From positions 1 through 64,000 of the forward strand of contig JANXVY010000056.1 in the NCBI GenBank assembly GCA_025351425.1: DNA of 64,000 nucleotides, given 5' to 3'. Under the pieces are notes generated by a model, which ran no database searches, was not told the origin of the DNA, and was given only the letters and a program-made list of their open reading frames with translations. Both the position numbers and the translations under genes were made by a program. This DNA comes from Hyphomicrobium sp. Lineage in GTDB: Bacteria; Pseudomonadota; Alphaproteobacteria; Rhizobiales; Hyphomicrobiaceae. This document shows positions 1 to 9,164 of this stretch, in pieces (position 1 is the stretch's first letter; each line of letters opens with the position of its first letter).

Positions 1-442
1 ACGCGGTGGTGTGGTTACCTTGTGGTGCGCTTATGCACGTTGAGAGGGAGTGGCGCGCCCTGCACTCGCTATCGGTAAGTCCAGGCCGTCTGGATACTGC
101 CGGTGTGTCCTTGAGGTGCGAAAGCCATCGACAACCCTGCACACGGAGCAGCGCCACCGGTGCTACTCTACCCATCTGCGGAAGACCCGCGCGCCCGTCG
201 CGCTGCTCCACCCCCCGCTTATACCTTCGAGCGAAAGCTGCGAAGCGGTTCAGCTTGCCTTGGAGAACTACCGCCAGACGCCGATCATCGATACCACCCC
301 CTCGACGTCATAGCCGCAGACAACGACGGAAATCAAACCGCCCCCTCCCCAGCAAGCTGGGCCATTGCACAGCTGACGCAAACGGTCGATATCTGATGCC
401 CCTGGCCAGACCGAATCTGGCGTTCCACGGAAATGCGATTTC
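1..442. other. Leading non-coding stretch, nothing recognised
   Basis: This is the stretch before hpt. Several frames stay open here, but none gives a recognisable protein or starts behind a good ribosome binding site, and the frames overlap each other as expected for GC-rich DNA. I saw no tRNA or rRNA fold. It probably holds the hpt promoter and possibly the tail of an upstream transcript. Confidence 0.4.
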
Positions 443-988
443 ATGCCCGCCGACCCCCACCCCGAAAAGCGCGTCGAAGTCATTTTCTCTGCAAGCACGA
501 TTGCGGCGCGCCTCGATGAGCTTGCGGTCGAGATCGCCGCCCGCAGGATCGACCGGCTGCTGGTCATTGCCGTCTTGAAAGGCAGCTTCGTTTTTGCAGC
601 CGATTTGATCCGCGCGATGCACGCCAACGGGATCGCGCCCGAAATCGATTTCCTGACGCTGTCCAGCTATCGCAAGAGCAAGGTGTCGTCCGGCCAGGTG
701 ACGATACTGCGCGATCTCGACCTCGACGTGACGGGCCGCAACATCCTGCTGATCGACGACATCCTGGAATCCGGCCGCACGCTCGCGTTCGCCAAGGACC
801 TGCTGTCGGCGCGCGGTGCGGCCCGCATCCACACGTGCGTCCTGCTCGAAAAAAAGGTTCCGCGCGCGGTGGAAATCGAAGCCGATTTCCGGGCGTTCGA
901 TTGCCCGGAAGTGTTCGTCGTGGGCTACGGCATGGACGTCGCCCACCGCTATCGCGAACTGCCGTTCGTCGGCCACATCCGGCAGTAG
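443..988 (+). CDS. hpt: Hypoxanthine phosphoribosyltransferase
   Basis: This 181-residue cytoplasmic enzyme salvages purines by joining hypoxanthine (often also guanine) to PRPP to give IMP or GMP. The PRPP-binding loop lies at about residues 101-114 (ILLIDDILESGRTL), with the two acidic residues and the SGRT turn of type I phosphoribosyltransferases. The LKGSF segment at 45-49 is the usual pyrophosphate-binding loop of HPRT. The length is normal for the bacterial family. The ATG lies behind a purine-rich stretch (ACGGAAA). A CpdR-like regulator follows 40 bp downstream on the same strand and is probably co-transcribed. Confidence 0.93.
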   Translation: MPADPHPEKRVEVIFSASTIAARLDELAVEIAARRIDRLLVIAVLKGSFVFAADLIRAMHANGIAPEIDFLTLSSYRKSKVSSGQVTILRDLDLDVTGRNILLIDDILESGRTLAFAKDLLSARGAARIHTCVLLEKKVPRAVEIEADFRAFDCPEVFVVGYGMDVAHRYRELPFVGHIRQ

Positions 989-1028
989 AGCATTATCCCA
1001 ACACACCATCAACGTCGAGGAAACCGGC

Positions 1029-1388
1029 ATGGCACGCATTTTGTTGGCAGATGACGAAGCAGCCAGCCGCGATCTGGTTGCACGCGCACTTGAATCCGAC
1101 GGCCATGCCGTCACCGTCACATCCAGCGGCGCCGAAGCGATGCATCAGTTACAAAAGGGCGGCTTCGACCTGCTGGTGACCGACGTCAATATGCCCGGCA
1201 TGGATGGCATTGAACTCGCAACCAAGGCGCTCGCCGCTCATGCGTCGATGGGCGTGGTGCTGATGTCGGGCTTCGTCGAGCAGCTGGAACGCGCCAAGAC
1301 CTTGAACACCACGCGGGCGGCGGTGATTGCGAAACCTTTCACGCTGGATGGCATGCGCACGAAGGTCCGTACCGTCCTTGCCACATGA
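1029..1388 (+). CDS. cpdR: Single-domain response regulator, CpdR-like
   Basis: This 119-residue protein consists only of a CheY-like receiver domain. The acidic pair is D8/D9, the phosphoacceptor is D52 (VTDVNMPGMDG), the switch Ser is S80 and the conserved Lys is K102 followed by Pro. There is no output domain. Stand-alone receivers of this size beginning MARILLADD resemble CpdR, which in alphaproteobacteria is phosphorylated through ChpT and, when dephosphorylated, delivers substrates to ClpXP. The call rests on N-terminal similarity and size, so another stand-alone receiver is possible. I chose the ATG at 1029 because the receiver fold starts there; the frame stays open upstream into hpt without meaning. 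Confidence 0.65.
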   Translation: MARILLADDEAASRDLVARALESDGHAVTVTSSGAEAMHQLQKGGFDLLVTDVNMPGMDGIELATKALAAHASMGVVLMSGFVEQLERAKTLNTTRAAVIAKPFTLDGMRTKVRTVLAT

Positions 1389-1554
1389 CCCGAAATTGTG
1401 CACGGGAACAGTTGTATATCTCTGTGACTTTAGTGTTCGCTGCGCTATACATTTGTCACGGTAAATCCAAAATTAACCCGTGTTGAGCACCATCGGGCGC
1501 TTGGGGGCTCCCCTCTACACCTGCCGGTCTACCGGCCAACTCGGAGTAGCCGAC

Positions 1555-2250
1555 ATGACGTTTCGTGCCGTTTGCCTGCGTTCGTTGACCACCACTGTCA
1601 TCGCCGCAGCGCTCGCGCTGCCTTTAGCGCGCTCCGCCAGCGCCGCCGACGACCTGATATCGTTTCTGTGGGGCGGCGGTAGCGAATGGGGCGGTGGACG
1701 CCAGACCGTCAGCTTCAACCCGCAATACAAGGCCGGCCAAGTGATCGTCAGCTTCGGCGACCGCCGCGCCTACCTGATCACCCGTGCGGGCGAGGCGATC
1801 AGCTACCCGATCGCAGTTCCGCGCGACCAGAGCCGCTGGCAGGGCGCGACCGTCGTCAGCGACAAAAAGATCAATCCGCCCTGGACTCCCACGCCCACGA
1901 TGCGCGCCGAAAATCCGAAGCTGCCGAATTTCGTCCCCGGCGGCCACCCGCTCAATCCGCTCGGCGTGCGTGCGCTCTATCTCGGCTCCAGCGCCTACCG
2001 TATCCACGGCACCGACGCGCCGTGGACCATTGGCCAGGCAGTCTCCAAGGGTTGCATCCGGATGTACAACGAAGATGTGCTGGATCTCTATCCGCGCGTC
2101 CCGGTCGGCACCCGCGTGACGGTCACCTGGCAGCGCTTCCAGACCAGCGGCGCCGTGGCGAGCTACGACGCTCCGGTCAAAGCCCACGCCACGGAGCGCC
2201 GGGTGATCCGCCCCAGCTCCTACATGCGCCGCCCGTCTCAGGTCGAATAA
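1555..2250 (+). CDS. L,D-transpeptidase (YkuD domain), secreted
   Basis: This 231-residue exported enzyme should cross-link peptidoglycan stem peptides (3-3 links) or attach proteins to the wall in the periplasm. Residues 1-30 form a signal peptide ending SASA-AD. The YkuD catalytic block is clear: H151 in the HGTD motif, then SKGCIRM with nucleophile C167 and R169. I chose ATG 1555 because CGGAG lies eight bases upstream and the signal peptide starts there; a GTG at 1480 would add 25 unlikely residues. A strong terminator follows, so this is probably a single-gene unit. Confidence 0.9.
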   Translation: MTFRAVCLRSLTTTVIAAALALPLARSASAADDLISFLWGGGSEWGGGRQTVSFNPQYKAGQVIVSFGDRRAYLITRAGEAISYPIAVPRDQSRWQGATVVSDKKINPPWTPTPTMRAENPKLPNFVPGGHPLNPLGVRALYLGSSAYRIHGTDAPWTIGQAVSKGCIRMYNEDVLDLYPRVPVGTRVTVTWQRFQTSGAVASYDAPVKAHATERRVIRPSSYMRRPSQVE

Positions 2251-2274
2251 CCGAGCCGGCAGCGCCGATCCATA

Positions 2275-2305
2275 TAGGCCGCCCCCAAAAGGGCGGCCTA
2301 TTTTT
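2275..2305 (+). terminator. Rho-independent terminator after the L,D-transpeptidase
   Basis: A perfect 10-bp stem (TAGGCCGCCC paired with GGGCGGCCTA) with a six-base loop is followed by TTTTT. It lies 25 bp past the transpeptidase stop and between convergent genes. Confidence 0.9.
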
Positions 2306-2320
2306 ATAAGCCATTCGGTC

Positions 2321-3358
2321 TCAGTGCGCCGCAGCCAGCTTGCCAAAGGCCGCAACGGCCTCGGGGAATACGGGATAAACGCCGGCGACACGCCCCATCT
2401 GCTGGGTCAACGCGAGTACGATGTCGATGGCCGGCGTCGGCACATCCACCATCCGGCCCATCTCCTGGACCGAAGTCAGCAGCGCGTCGAGCTCCAGCGG
2501 ACGCTTCTTCTCGAGATCCTGCAGCATCGACGTACGATGCGCGCCGACGGAGGCAGCGCCGTTGATCCGCCGTTCGATATCGACGCGGAAATCTGCGCCA
2601 AGCTTACGGGCCAGCGTCTCGGCTTCTTCCATCATCGAACGCGCGACCATGCGTGTGCCGGGATCGGTCGCCACCACGTCGAGCGTCGCGTGCGTCAGCG
2701 CCGAAATGGGGTTGAAGCACAGGTTCCCCCACAATTTCAGCCAGATGTCGTTGCGGATGTCGTCGTAGACCTTGCACTTGAGGCCGGCCGCGTCGAACGC
2801 CTTCGCTAGCGCCGTAACACGAGGCGTGATATGCTTGGTTGGTTCACCGATGTTGTAACGGTCGCCATAGGTGTGGCGCACGACGCCAGGCGCGATGATC
2901 TCTGCCGCTGGATAAACCGTGCAGCCGATCGCGCGGTCCGGCCCGATCGCCGCCCACTGCCGGCCCTGGGGGTCGACGCTTTCCATCTGCATGTCCGCAT
3001 AGCGGCCGTCGAGCCCATGGAAGTACCACCACGGCACACCGTTCTGCGCGGTGACGACAGCGGTATTGGGGCCCAGCAGCGGCCGCATCTGCTCGGCGGC
3101 TTCCCATGCCTGATGGGATTTCAACGCGATGATGACATAGTCTTGCGGCCCGAGGTCCGCCGGGTTGGCGGTCACCGGCATGCGGGCAACCCATTCGACA
3201 TCGTGGCCATCGACCGTCGAGATCAGCTTGAGGCCGTTGTGCTTGATGGCCTCGAGGTTTGCTCCCCGCGAGATCAGCGATACATCGATGCCAGCCTGCT
3301 TCATCAGCACGCCTATATGGGCGCCAATTGCTCCTGCACCATAGATGCACACCTTCAT
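2321..3358 (-). CDS. Ketopantoate reductase family protein (PanE/ApbA); possible oxalyl-CoA reductase
   Basis: This 345-residue NADPH-dependent reductase has a Rossmann N-terminus with GAGAIG at 7-12, the QNG motif at 105-107, and the catalytic-type Lys near 208 followed by N212 in WLKLWGNLCFNP. The family converts ketopantoate to pantoate, but Methylobacterium extorquens PanE2 of this family reduces oxalyl-CoA to glyoxylate during oxalate assimilation. Here the gene lies near formate dehydrogenase, a CoA-ligase pair, an oxalate/formate antiporter-like protein and formate-THF ligase, and its promoter shares GGTATACC with that set, so an oxalyl-CoA role is at least as likely as pantoate synthesis. 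I started at MKVCIYG; an upstream ATG would add five residues. Confidence 0.82.
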   Translation of the reverse strand: MKVCIYGAGAIGAHIGVLMKQAGIDVSLISRGANLEAIKHNGLKLISTVDGHDVEWVARMPVTANPADLGPQDYVIIALKSHQAWEAAEQMRPLLGPNTAVVTAQNGVPWWYFHGLDGRYADMQMESVDPQGRQWAAIGPDRAIGCTVYPAAEIIAPGVVRHTYGDRYNIGEPTKHITPRVTALAKAFDAAGLKCKVYDDIRNDIWLKLWGNLCFNPISALTHATLDVVATDPGTRMVARSMMEEAETLARKLGADFRVDIERRINGAASVGAHRTSMLQDLEKKRPLELDALLTSVQEMGRMVDVPTPAIDIVLALTQQMGRVAGVYPVFPEAVAAFGKLAAAH

Positions 3359-3390
3359 AAGCCGCACTCCCATAGATCGTTTTTTGATTT

Positions 3391-3398
3391 GGTATACC
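3391..3398. promoter_or_regulatory. GGTATACC palindrome upstream of the panE-like gene
   Basis: This perfect 8-bp palindrome lies about 33-40 bases upstream of the panE-like start codon. The same octamer stands before the antiporter gene, with related forms before fdh and fhs. It fits a half-site pair for a FadR-type GntR regulator, but that assignment is inferred. Confidence 0.45.
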
Positions 3399-3646
3399 CA
3401 AGACCAAGCTACAACTTTGGTAGTGGGTCAAGCGGTGCGACTTGCGGCGCGCCGTTCCGAGACTAAAAGGCAGCATGAAACTGCAAATCGAGTAGGAGCA
3501 TTGCGACGATCGGGTGGAACGGTCCTACCCTCACGGATAGTGCGCTCGAAACCTTCTCCATCGTCCACGAAACTGAGCCTGAGCCAAGCGATTGTGATAA
3601 CACGAAAATGAGGCCCTGCTCATCGTCTCCAGGTGTTGAGGTTCGC

Positions 3647-3865
3647 ATGATCGTTATCACACGCAACGGCAAGACGATGGTTATCACGGGCTGGCGCGCA
3701 TGGTTTCTCGGCGCTGCCGCCATCGTCGCAGCCTGGATCGTGCTGGCGCTTTTCGTCTTCCTGATGATCGGCGCGGCCGTAACGGTGAGCCTGTTCCTGC
3801 TGCTCGCGATCCCCGCCTTCGCCCTTGTCGCGCTGATAAGCCAGTTCACCTCCCGTCAGGGGTGA
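3647..3865 (+). CDS. Small membrane protein, function unknown
   Basis: This 72-residue protein has a short polar N-terminus (MIVITRNGKTMVITG) followed by two closely spaced hydrophobic segments at about 17-41 and 43-65, ending in a short polar tail. It looks like a two-helix inner-membrane protein. I do not recognise a family. The start at 3647 places the positively charged segment before the first helix; an earlier ATG at 3608 would add 13 residues of poor composition. The last ten bases overlap the 3' end of the convergent cupin gene. Confidence 0.6.
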   Translation: MIVITRNGKTMVITGWRAWFLGAAAIVAAWIVLALFVFLMIGAAVTVSLFLLLAIPAFALVALISQFTSRQG

Positions 3866-4299
3866 AACGTATCCAGCTCCGGCATCAGCACGACGCTTTC
3901 CTGCTCATTGGGGTCGGTCCGCGAAATGATGGCGACGCACGGCTCGCTCGTGCTCATATTGAACGGCAGATGGGGAACGTTTGCCGGGATATAGACGAAA
4001 TCGCCAGCCGCACAGACCGCGTGATGCTCCAGCCGGTCACCAAACCACATCTCCGAAACGCCCGAGAGGATGTAGATCGCGGTCTCGTGGTTCTCGTGCT
4101 TGTGAGCCTTGGCGCGCGCGCCCGGTGCGAGCGTGACGATCTGCAGATGAATGCCCTTGGCGCCCACAGCCTCGGCGGAAATGCCGGGCTTATACTGGAG
4201 CGCCTGCTTGCCGGTGAATTCCGCGCCCGCCCGCACCACGCGGCAGGTGACCTTTGAATGCCAGTCGTCCATCACAATCACCTTGGGTTCGGGGTCCAC
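3856..4299 (-). CDS. Cupin domain protein
   Basis: This 147-residue single-domain cupin has the metal-binding motif HKHENHE around residues 67-73 and the second motif with PANVPHLPFN. Cupins of this form bind a divalent metal, but the substrate cannot be read from the sequence. The GTG at 4299 has AGGGG upstream; an ATG at 4272 is an alternative behind AAGGTG. The gene lies 87 bp downstream of the formate dehydrogenase alpha gene on the same strand and could be read from the same transcript. Confidence 0.8.
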   Translation of the reverse strand: MDPEPKVIVMDDWHSKVTCRVVRAGAEFTGKQALQYKPGISAEAVGAKGIHLQIVTLAPGARAKAHKHENHETAIYILSGVSEMWFGDRLEHHAVCAAGDFVYIPANVPHLPFNMSTSEPCVAIISRTDPNEQESVVLMPELDTFHP

Positions 4300-4386
4300 G
4301 CGACGGGGCCCCTAGCCTTCACTGCGCTGCTAGCAGCTGTGGGGTCAAGCATCGCTGGGCATCGAAACTTGACCCAACTTGAACCT

Positions 4387-7170
4387 CTACTCCGCCGCTT
4401 CCATAAGCTTGATCTTTTCCACCCGGCAGGCGCAGAACTTGAACTCGGGGATCTTGCCCACCGGATCGACCTGCGGGTTGGTGAGCGTGTTGGCCGGCGC
4501 CTCGGCGAATGCGAACGGAATGAACACCATCCCCGGCGACACGTCGCGGTCCGACCTCACCTTGAGCGTGAGCTCGCCGCGCCGGGTCGATACCTTGACC
4601 TTTTCTCCAGCCGTGATCCCGCTCCGCTCCATGTCGCGCGGATTGAGGCTGACGATGGCTTCCGGCTCCAGCGCATCGAGCATGCTCGCGCGCCGCGTCA
4701 TCGAACCCGTATGCCAGTGTTCGAGCAGGCGCCCCGTCGTCAAGACCAGGGGGAACTCGCTGTCGGGCAGTTCGTCCGGGGGGACCAGATCGGCCGGCAC
4801 GATCTTGGCGCGGCCCGATTGGGTCGGGAACGAATTGACGAAGATGATCTCGCTGCCGGGCCCACCCTCGTGTTCGACGGGATAGGTCAGGCTGTCTTCT
4901 TGGTCGATGCGCTCCCACGTGAAGTGCTTGAGCGAGGGCATGACGGACACCATCTCGGCAAACACTTCCGACACGTGCTTATACGACCACGGCAAGCCGA
5001 TGCGCCGTGCCAGGTCCTGGATCAGCAGCCAATCCTGGCGTGCCTCTCCCGGCGGATTGACGACCGGCCGGCCCATCTGCACCTGCCGGTTTGTGTTCGA
5101 GAACGTCCCGAGCTTTTCGGCATGCGCGGAAGCTGGCAGCACGACGTCGGCGTGCCACGCCGTTTCCGTGAGGAAGATATCCTGCACGACGAGGTGTTCG
5201 AGATCGGCCAAGGCTTGACGCGCATGAGTGACGTCCGGGTCCGACATCGCGGGGTTTTCACCCATGATGTAGCAACCCTTGATTTCCTTGTTATGCATCG
5301 CATGCATGATCTCGATCACGGTGAGGCCACGCTTGGGATCGAGAGGTACGCCCCACAAGGCTTCGAATTCGCCGCGAACCTGCGGATCTTCGACCGAGCG
5401 GTAATCAGGGTACACCATCGGGATGAGGCCAGCGTCCGATGCGCCCTGCACATTGTTTTGGCCGCGCAGCGGATGCAGGCCCGTACCCGGACGCCCGACC
5501 TGACCCGTTGTCAAAGCAAGCGCGATGAGGCAGCGCGAGTTATCGGTTCCGTGCACGTGCTGCGAGATGCCCATGCCCCAGAAGATGATTGAACGCTCCG
5601 AGCGGGCGTACAACCGCGCGACCTCGCGGATTTTTTCCGCTGGAATGCCGCAGACCGGCTCCATCTTCTCCGGGCTGAACCCTTTGACCTTGGCCTTCAG
5701 TGCGTCATAGCCGTCCGCATGCGCCTGGATGTACTGCACGTCGGCGAGGTTTTCCTCGACGATCGTATGCAGCATGGCGTTGAGCAGCGCGACGTCACGG
5801 CCCGGCTTGAAGTTGAGCACGTGGCTGGCATAGCGCGCGATGCCCTGGTTCTGCCCGCGCGGGTCCATGACGATGAGCTTGGCGCCGCGCTTGGCGGCAG
5901 CCTTCAAATACGTCGCAGCGACGGGATGATTTTCCGCAGGCCGCGCGCCGATGACGATGATGCAATCGCTGTCCTTGGCGGCCGTGAACGGCGCCGACAC
6001 CGCACCCGAGTTCAAGCCCTCCATGAGTGCGGCCACCGACGAGGCGTGGCACAACCGCGTGCAATGGTCGACATTGTTGGTCCTGAAGCCCTGCCGGATG
6101 AACTTCTGGAACAGATACGCTTCTTCGTTAGAACCCTTGGCCGATCCGAAGCCCGCCAGCGCCTGACCGCCGTCGCGGTCGGCGATCTTTTTCAAGCCGC
6201 CGGCAGCAAAATCGAGCGCTTCTTCCCACGTCGCTTCGCGAAACACCTTGGAGATGTCCTCGCGTGCAAGCTGCATGGTGCCGCTCTTGGCGACGCCTTC
6301 GCGCCGGATTAGCGGCTTGGTTAGCCGGTCGGGATGATGGATGTAGTCGAACCCGAAGCGGCCCTTGACGCACAGGCGATTGTTGTTGGCGTCCCCGTCG
6401 CGCCCGTCAACATACAAGATCTTATCGTCGGCCACATGCACCGTCGTCTGGCAGCCGACGCCGCAATACGGGCAAACCGTATCGACCGACGTGGTTTCGA
6501 ACTTGACCCGCGTCTGCGTGGTCTTATCGAGCAGGTTAGCTTCCATAAGCGCGCCGGTGGGGCAGGCCTGGACGCACTCGCCGCAGGCAACGCACGTGCT
6601 CTGGCCCATGGCCTTGTCGAAGTCGAAGATGACCTTCGAGTTGTGGCCGCGGAACGCCATGCCGATGACGTCGTTGGACTGCACTTCGCGGCATGCTCGC
6701 ACACAAAGTCCGCAATTGATGCAGGCATCCAGGTTGACCGCAATCGCCGCATGCGAACTGTCGGTGGCGGGACGATGATCGGCCTTGGGCAGCCGGCTCG
6801 TCGTGGCGACGCCCATGCTGTCGACCCAGGTCCAGAACTTGGAATTTGGATCATGGCAATCCGACTTCGCCGGCTGATCGGCAACCAGCAGCTCAAACAC
6901 CATGTCGCGCGATTTTTTCGCCCGCTCGCTGGCCGTCTTCACCTTCATGCCAGCCGTAGCCTTGCGCTGGCACGACGCCGCCAGAACGCGTTCGCCCTCG
7001 ACCTCAACCATGCAGGCGCGGCAGTTGCCATCGGCGCGGTAGCCGGGTGCTGGATTGTAGCACAAGTGCGGAATCGTGGTGCCGTGGCGCTGCGCGACCT
7101 GCCAGATGGTTTCGTCGGGCGCTGCTTCGACTTGCCGGCCGTCGAGTTCGAACGTAATTTTATCAGTCAT
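4387..7170 (-). CDS. fdhA: NAD-linked formate dehydrogenase alpha subunit (molybdenum/tungsten, FdsA/Fdh1A type)
   Basis: This 927-residue catalytic subunit oxidises formate to CO2 in the cytoplasm and passes electrons to the NAD-reducing beta subunit. In order it shows a plant-type [2Fe-2S] domain (C37, C50, C53, C67), a NuoG-like linker, two 4Fe-4S sites (CINCGLCVRAC at about 150-160 and CVACGECVQAC at about 193-203), the MopB 4Fe-4S site (CPYCGVGC at 233-240, C267), the molybdopterin domain and the C-terminal dinucleotide-binding domain. The metal ligand appears to be C374 in RLCHASS, cysteine rather than selenocysteine. The beta subunit lies 67 bp upstream. I chose the ATG at 7170 because GGGAAG precedes it and the ferredoxin fold begins there. 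Confidence 0.96.
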   Translation of the reverse strand: MTDKITFELDGRQVEAAPDETIWQVAQRHGTTIPHLCYNPAPGYRADGNCRACMVEVEGERVLAASCQRKATAGMKVKTASERAKKSRDMVFELLVADQPAKSDCHDPNSKFWTWVDSMGVATTSRLPKADHRPATDSSHAAIAVNLDACINCGLCVRACREVQSNDVIGMAFRGHNSKVIFDFDKAMGQSTCVACGECVQACPTGALMEANLLDKTTQTRVKFETTSVDTVCPYCGVGCQTTVHVADDKILYVDGRDGDANNNRLCVKGRFGFDYIHHPDRLTKPLIRREGVAKSGTMQLAREDISKVFREATWEEALDFAAGGLKKIADRDGGQALAGFGSAKGSNEEAYLFQKFIRQGFRTNNVDHCTRLCHASSVAALMEGLNSGAVSAPFTAAKDSDCIIVIGARPAENHPVAATYLKAAAKRGAKLIVMDPRGQNQGIARYASHVLNFKPGRDVALLNAMLHTIVEENLADVQYIQAHADGYDALKAKVKGFSPEKMEPVCGIPAEKIREVARLYARSERSIIFWGMGISQHVHGTDNSRCLIALALTTGQVGRPGTGLHPLRGQNNVQGASDAGLIPMVYPDYRSVEDPQVRGEFEALWGVPLDPKRGLTVIEIMHAMHNKEIKGCYIMGENPAMSDPDVTHARQALADLEHLVVQDIFLTETAWHADVVLPASAHAEKLGTFSNTNRQVQMGRPVVNPPGEARQDWLLIQDLARRIGLPWSYKHVSEVFAEMVSVMPSLKHFTWERIDQEDSLTYPVEHEGGPGSEIIFVNSFPTQSGRAKIVPADLVPPDELPDSEFPLVLTTGRLLEHWHTGSMTRRASMLDALEPEAIVSLNPRDMERSGITAGEKVKVSTRRGELTLKVRSDRDVSPGMVFIPFAFAEAPANTLTNPQVDPVGKIPEFKFCACRVEKIKLMEAAE

Positions 7171-7237
7171 TGGGGCAACTTCCCGTGTGAGCTCAGGGCA
7201 ATAAACCAAACGTAGACCGGGCCAAGCGCAATCGTGG

Positions 7238-8965
7238 TCAGGCCAGATCCTCCGGGAAGAACTTGATGACGCAAGTCAGCGGATTTGACGCTGCCTGACC
7301 GAGGCCGCAGATCGAGGCATCTCGCATGACTTGGCTGAGATCGGCGAGCAGGTTTGTGTCCCAGCTTTTCGCACCCATCAGCTTGACCGCTTTTTCCGTG
7401 CCGTTGCGGCAGGGCGTGCACTGTCCGCAGCTTTCGTCCTCGAAGAACCGCATCAGGTTCAACGCGACATCCTTCATATTGTCCTTGTCGGACAGGATCA
7501 CAACTGCGTGCGATCCCACGAAACAGCCGTGCTTTTCGAGCTGGCCGAAATCGAGCGGAATATCGGCCATCGTGGCGGGTAGAATGCCACCCGATGCCCC
7601 GCCCGGCAGATAACCTTTGAACGAGTGACCAGGAGCCATTCCGCCGCACAACGCGATGAGTTCATTTGCCGTCGTACCAGCTGCCGTCAGAACCACGCCC
7701 GGCTCTTTGACCCAACCTGAAACGGAATACGACCGCAATCCCTTTGCGCCGTTCTTGCCCTGGTCGGCAAACCACTGCGCACCCTTCGCGAGGATGTCGG
7801 GGATCCAATAGAGGGTCTCGACGTTGTTGACGAGCGTCGGTTGTCCGAAAATGCCGACCTGGGCCACATACGGCGGGCGATGACGCGGCAGGCCGCGCTT
7901 GCCCTCGATGCTCTCGATCATCGCGCTTTCTTCGCCGCAGATGTAGGCGCCGGCACCGCGCCGCACGTGAATCTTGGTATGCTTGGCCAGCCCGGCATCT
8001 TCGAGCTTTGGGATCTCTCTGGCGAGGATTTCGAGGATGGCTGGGTATTCGTCCCGCATATAGATGTAGACGTCGGTTGCCTCGACGGCCCAGGCGGCGA
8101 TGAGCATCCCTTCGAGGAAGGCGTGCGGATTGTGTTCGAGGTAATGACGGTCCTTGAACGTCCCCGGTTCGCCCTCGTCGCCGTTGACGGCCATGAGGCG
8201 CGGACCCTTGGTCTGACGCACGAGGCCCCACTTGCGACCCGTCGGAAAGCCAGCGCCGCCGAGCCCGCGCAACCCGCCGTCCGACAGAGTTGCGATCACG
8301 TCTTCGAACTTGCGGTCGCCAGCGAGGCATTCACGTAGAATCTTGTATCCGCCCTGTGCTTTGTAGGCGTAGAGCTTCTGATAGTCTGGCATCGTGGCAT
8401 GGGTTTCACCGTCGGCGACGAGGCTTTTAACCTTTGCCAGGCTTGCATGATCGACGTGGTGATGACCGATCTCACAGGCAGGTGCCGTGTGGCACGATCC
8501 GATACACGGAGCGCGAACAACGCGCACATCTGCCATCTTCTCCGTCTGCAGTTCCCGCAGCAGCGCTTCCGAACCGGCCAGCATGCACGAAAGGCTGTCG
8601 CACACCCGGATGGTGATTTTGGGCGGCTTGGCTTCGCCGTCGCCGGTCACGTCGAAATGGGCATAAAACGTCGCGACTTCATACACTTCCGCCATCGGAA
8701 TGCGCAGAAGTTCGGCGAGCGCGTGCAGGTGTCCAGCAGGCAGGCAGCGTTCTTGATCTTGAATGAGGTGCAAATATTCGATCAGCAGCGCCCGCTCGTA
8801 TGGGCCCGGCCCGATCAACGCCTTGACGGCGGCAAGCTCCGCCTCCGCCAGCACGCGGCCTTTTGGATGCAGCAGCGCATTGCGGCGGCCTTCACCGGGA
8901 TGAATGGCGCGCGGGTCTGCGCTGCCTTTGCCATTACCCTTTTGGCCATCCGACATGTCGTTCAT
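7238..8965 (-). CDS. fdhB: NAD-linked formate dehydrogenase beta subunit, NuoE-NuoF fusion
   Basis: This 575-residue subunit takes electrons from the alpha subunit and reduces NAD+. The N-terminal 190 residues are NuoE-like with a [2Fe-2S] set (CDSLSC and APCIGSC). The rest is NuoF-like: FMN site GLGGAGFPTG, NADH-binding region GAYICGEESA, and a 4Fe-4S motif CGQCTPC with a later Cys. In Rhodobacter these are two genes (fdsG, fdsB); the fused form matches Methylobacterium FDH1 beta in layout and length. ATG 8965 follows GGAAGG. A promoter in the 199-bp gap upstream should drive fdhB-fdhA. Confidence 0.95.
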   Translation of the reverse strand: MNDMSDGQKGNGKGSADPRAIHPGEGRRNALLHPKGRVLAEAELAAVKALIGPGPYERALLIEYLHLIQDQERCLPAGHLHALAELLRIPMAEVYEVATFYAHFDVTGDGEAKPPKITIRVCDSLSCMLAGSEALLRELQTEKMADVRVVRAPCIGSCHTAPACEIGHHHVDHASLAKVKSLVADGETHATMPDYQKLYAYKAQGGYKILRECLAGDRKFEDVIATLSDGGLRGLGGAGFPTGRKWGLVRQTKGPRLMAVNGDEGEPGTFKDRHYLEHNPHAFLEGMLIAAWAVEATDVYIYMRDEYPAILEILAREIPKLEDAGLAKHTKIHVRRGAGAYICGEESAMIESIEGKRGLPRHRPPYVAQVGIFGQPTLVNNVETLYWIPDILAKGAQWFADQGKNGAKGLRSYSVSGWVKEPGVVLTAAGTTANELIALCGGMAPGHSFKGYLPGGASGGILPATMADIPLDFGQLEKHGCFVGSHAVVILSDKDNMKDVALNLMRFFEDESCGQCTPCRNGTEKAVKLMGAKSWDTNLLADLSQVMRDASICGLGQAASNPLTCVIKFFPEDLA

Positions 8966-9097
8966 ATTCAAGGCAACCTTCCGCCAAAAGTTGAATGCAG
9001 GCAGTGCATTTTGATGGTCCATACCACCACTGCACGCGTCAAGCCACCACCCAGCGCTTCATTTGACGTCAATCGAGGGGGCAATGGCGACAGGGCG

Positions 9098-9107
9098 TGG
9101 TATACAA
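9098..9107. promoter_or_regulatory. GGTATAC operator-like site before fdhB, next to a TATAAT box
   Basis: TGGTATACAA contains the 6-bp palindrome GTATAC. On the minus strand a TATAAT box sits at 9118-9113, so transcription towards fdhB would begin at about 9105, on top of the palindrome. That is where a repressor would bind. I could not place a convincing -35. Confidence 0.45.
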
Positions 9108-9164
9108 TATGCATTATAAAATGCAACGGATTGTCGCGCTTCCCGGCGTCATCGCGCCCTCAAC

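Noticed and set aside
6-578. 190-residue frame covering the first 440 bases
   Set aside because: It overlaps hpt in another frame, is rich in Arg, Ser and Pro and has no recognisable domain or ribosome binding site.
4342-4375. GGGTCAAG/CTTGACCC inverted repeat as fdhA terminator
   Set aside because: The loop is 18 bases and no T run follows on the minus strand, so termination is not supported.
4258-5592. 444-residue frame on the plus strand
   Set aside because: It is antisense to fdhA, which is certain from its cluster motifs; the translation is a His/Arg/Asp-rich mirror of GC-rich codons with no domain.
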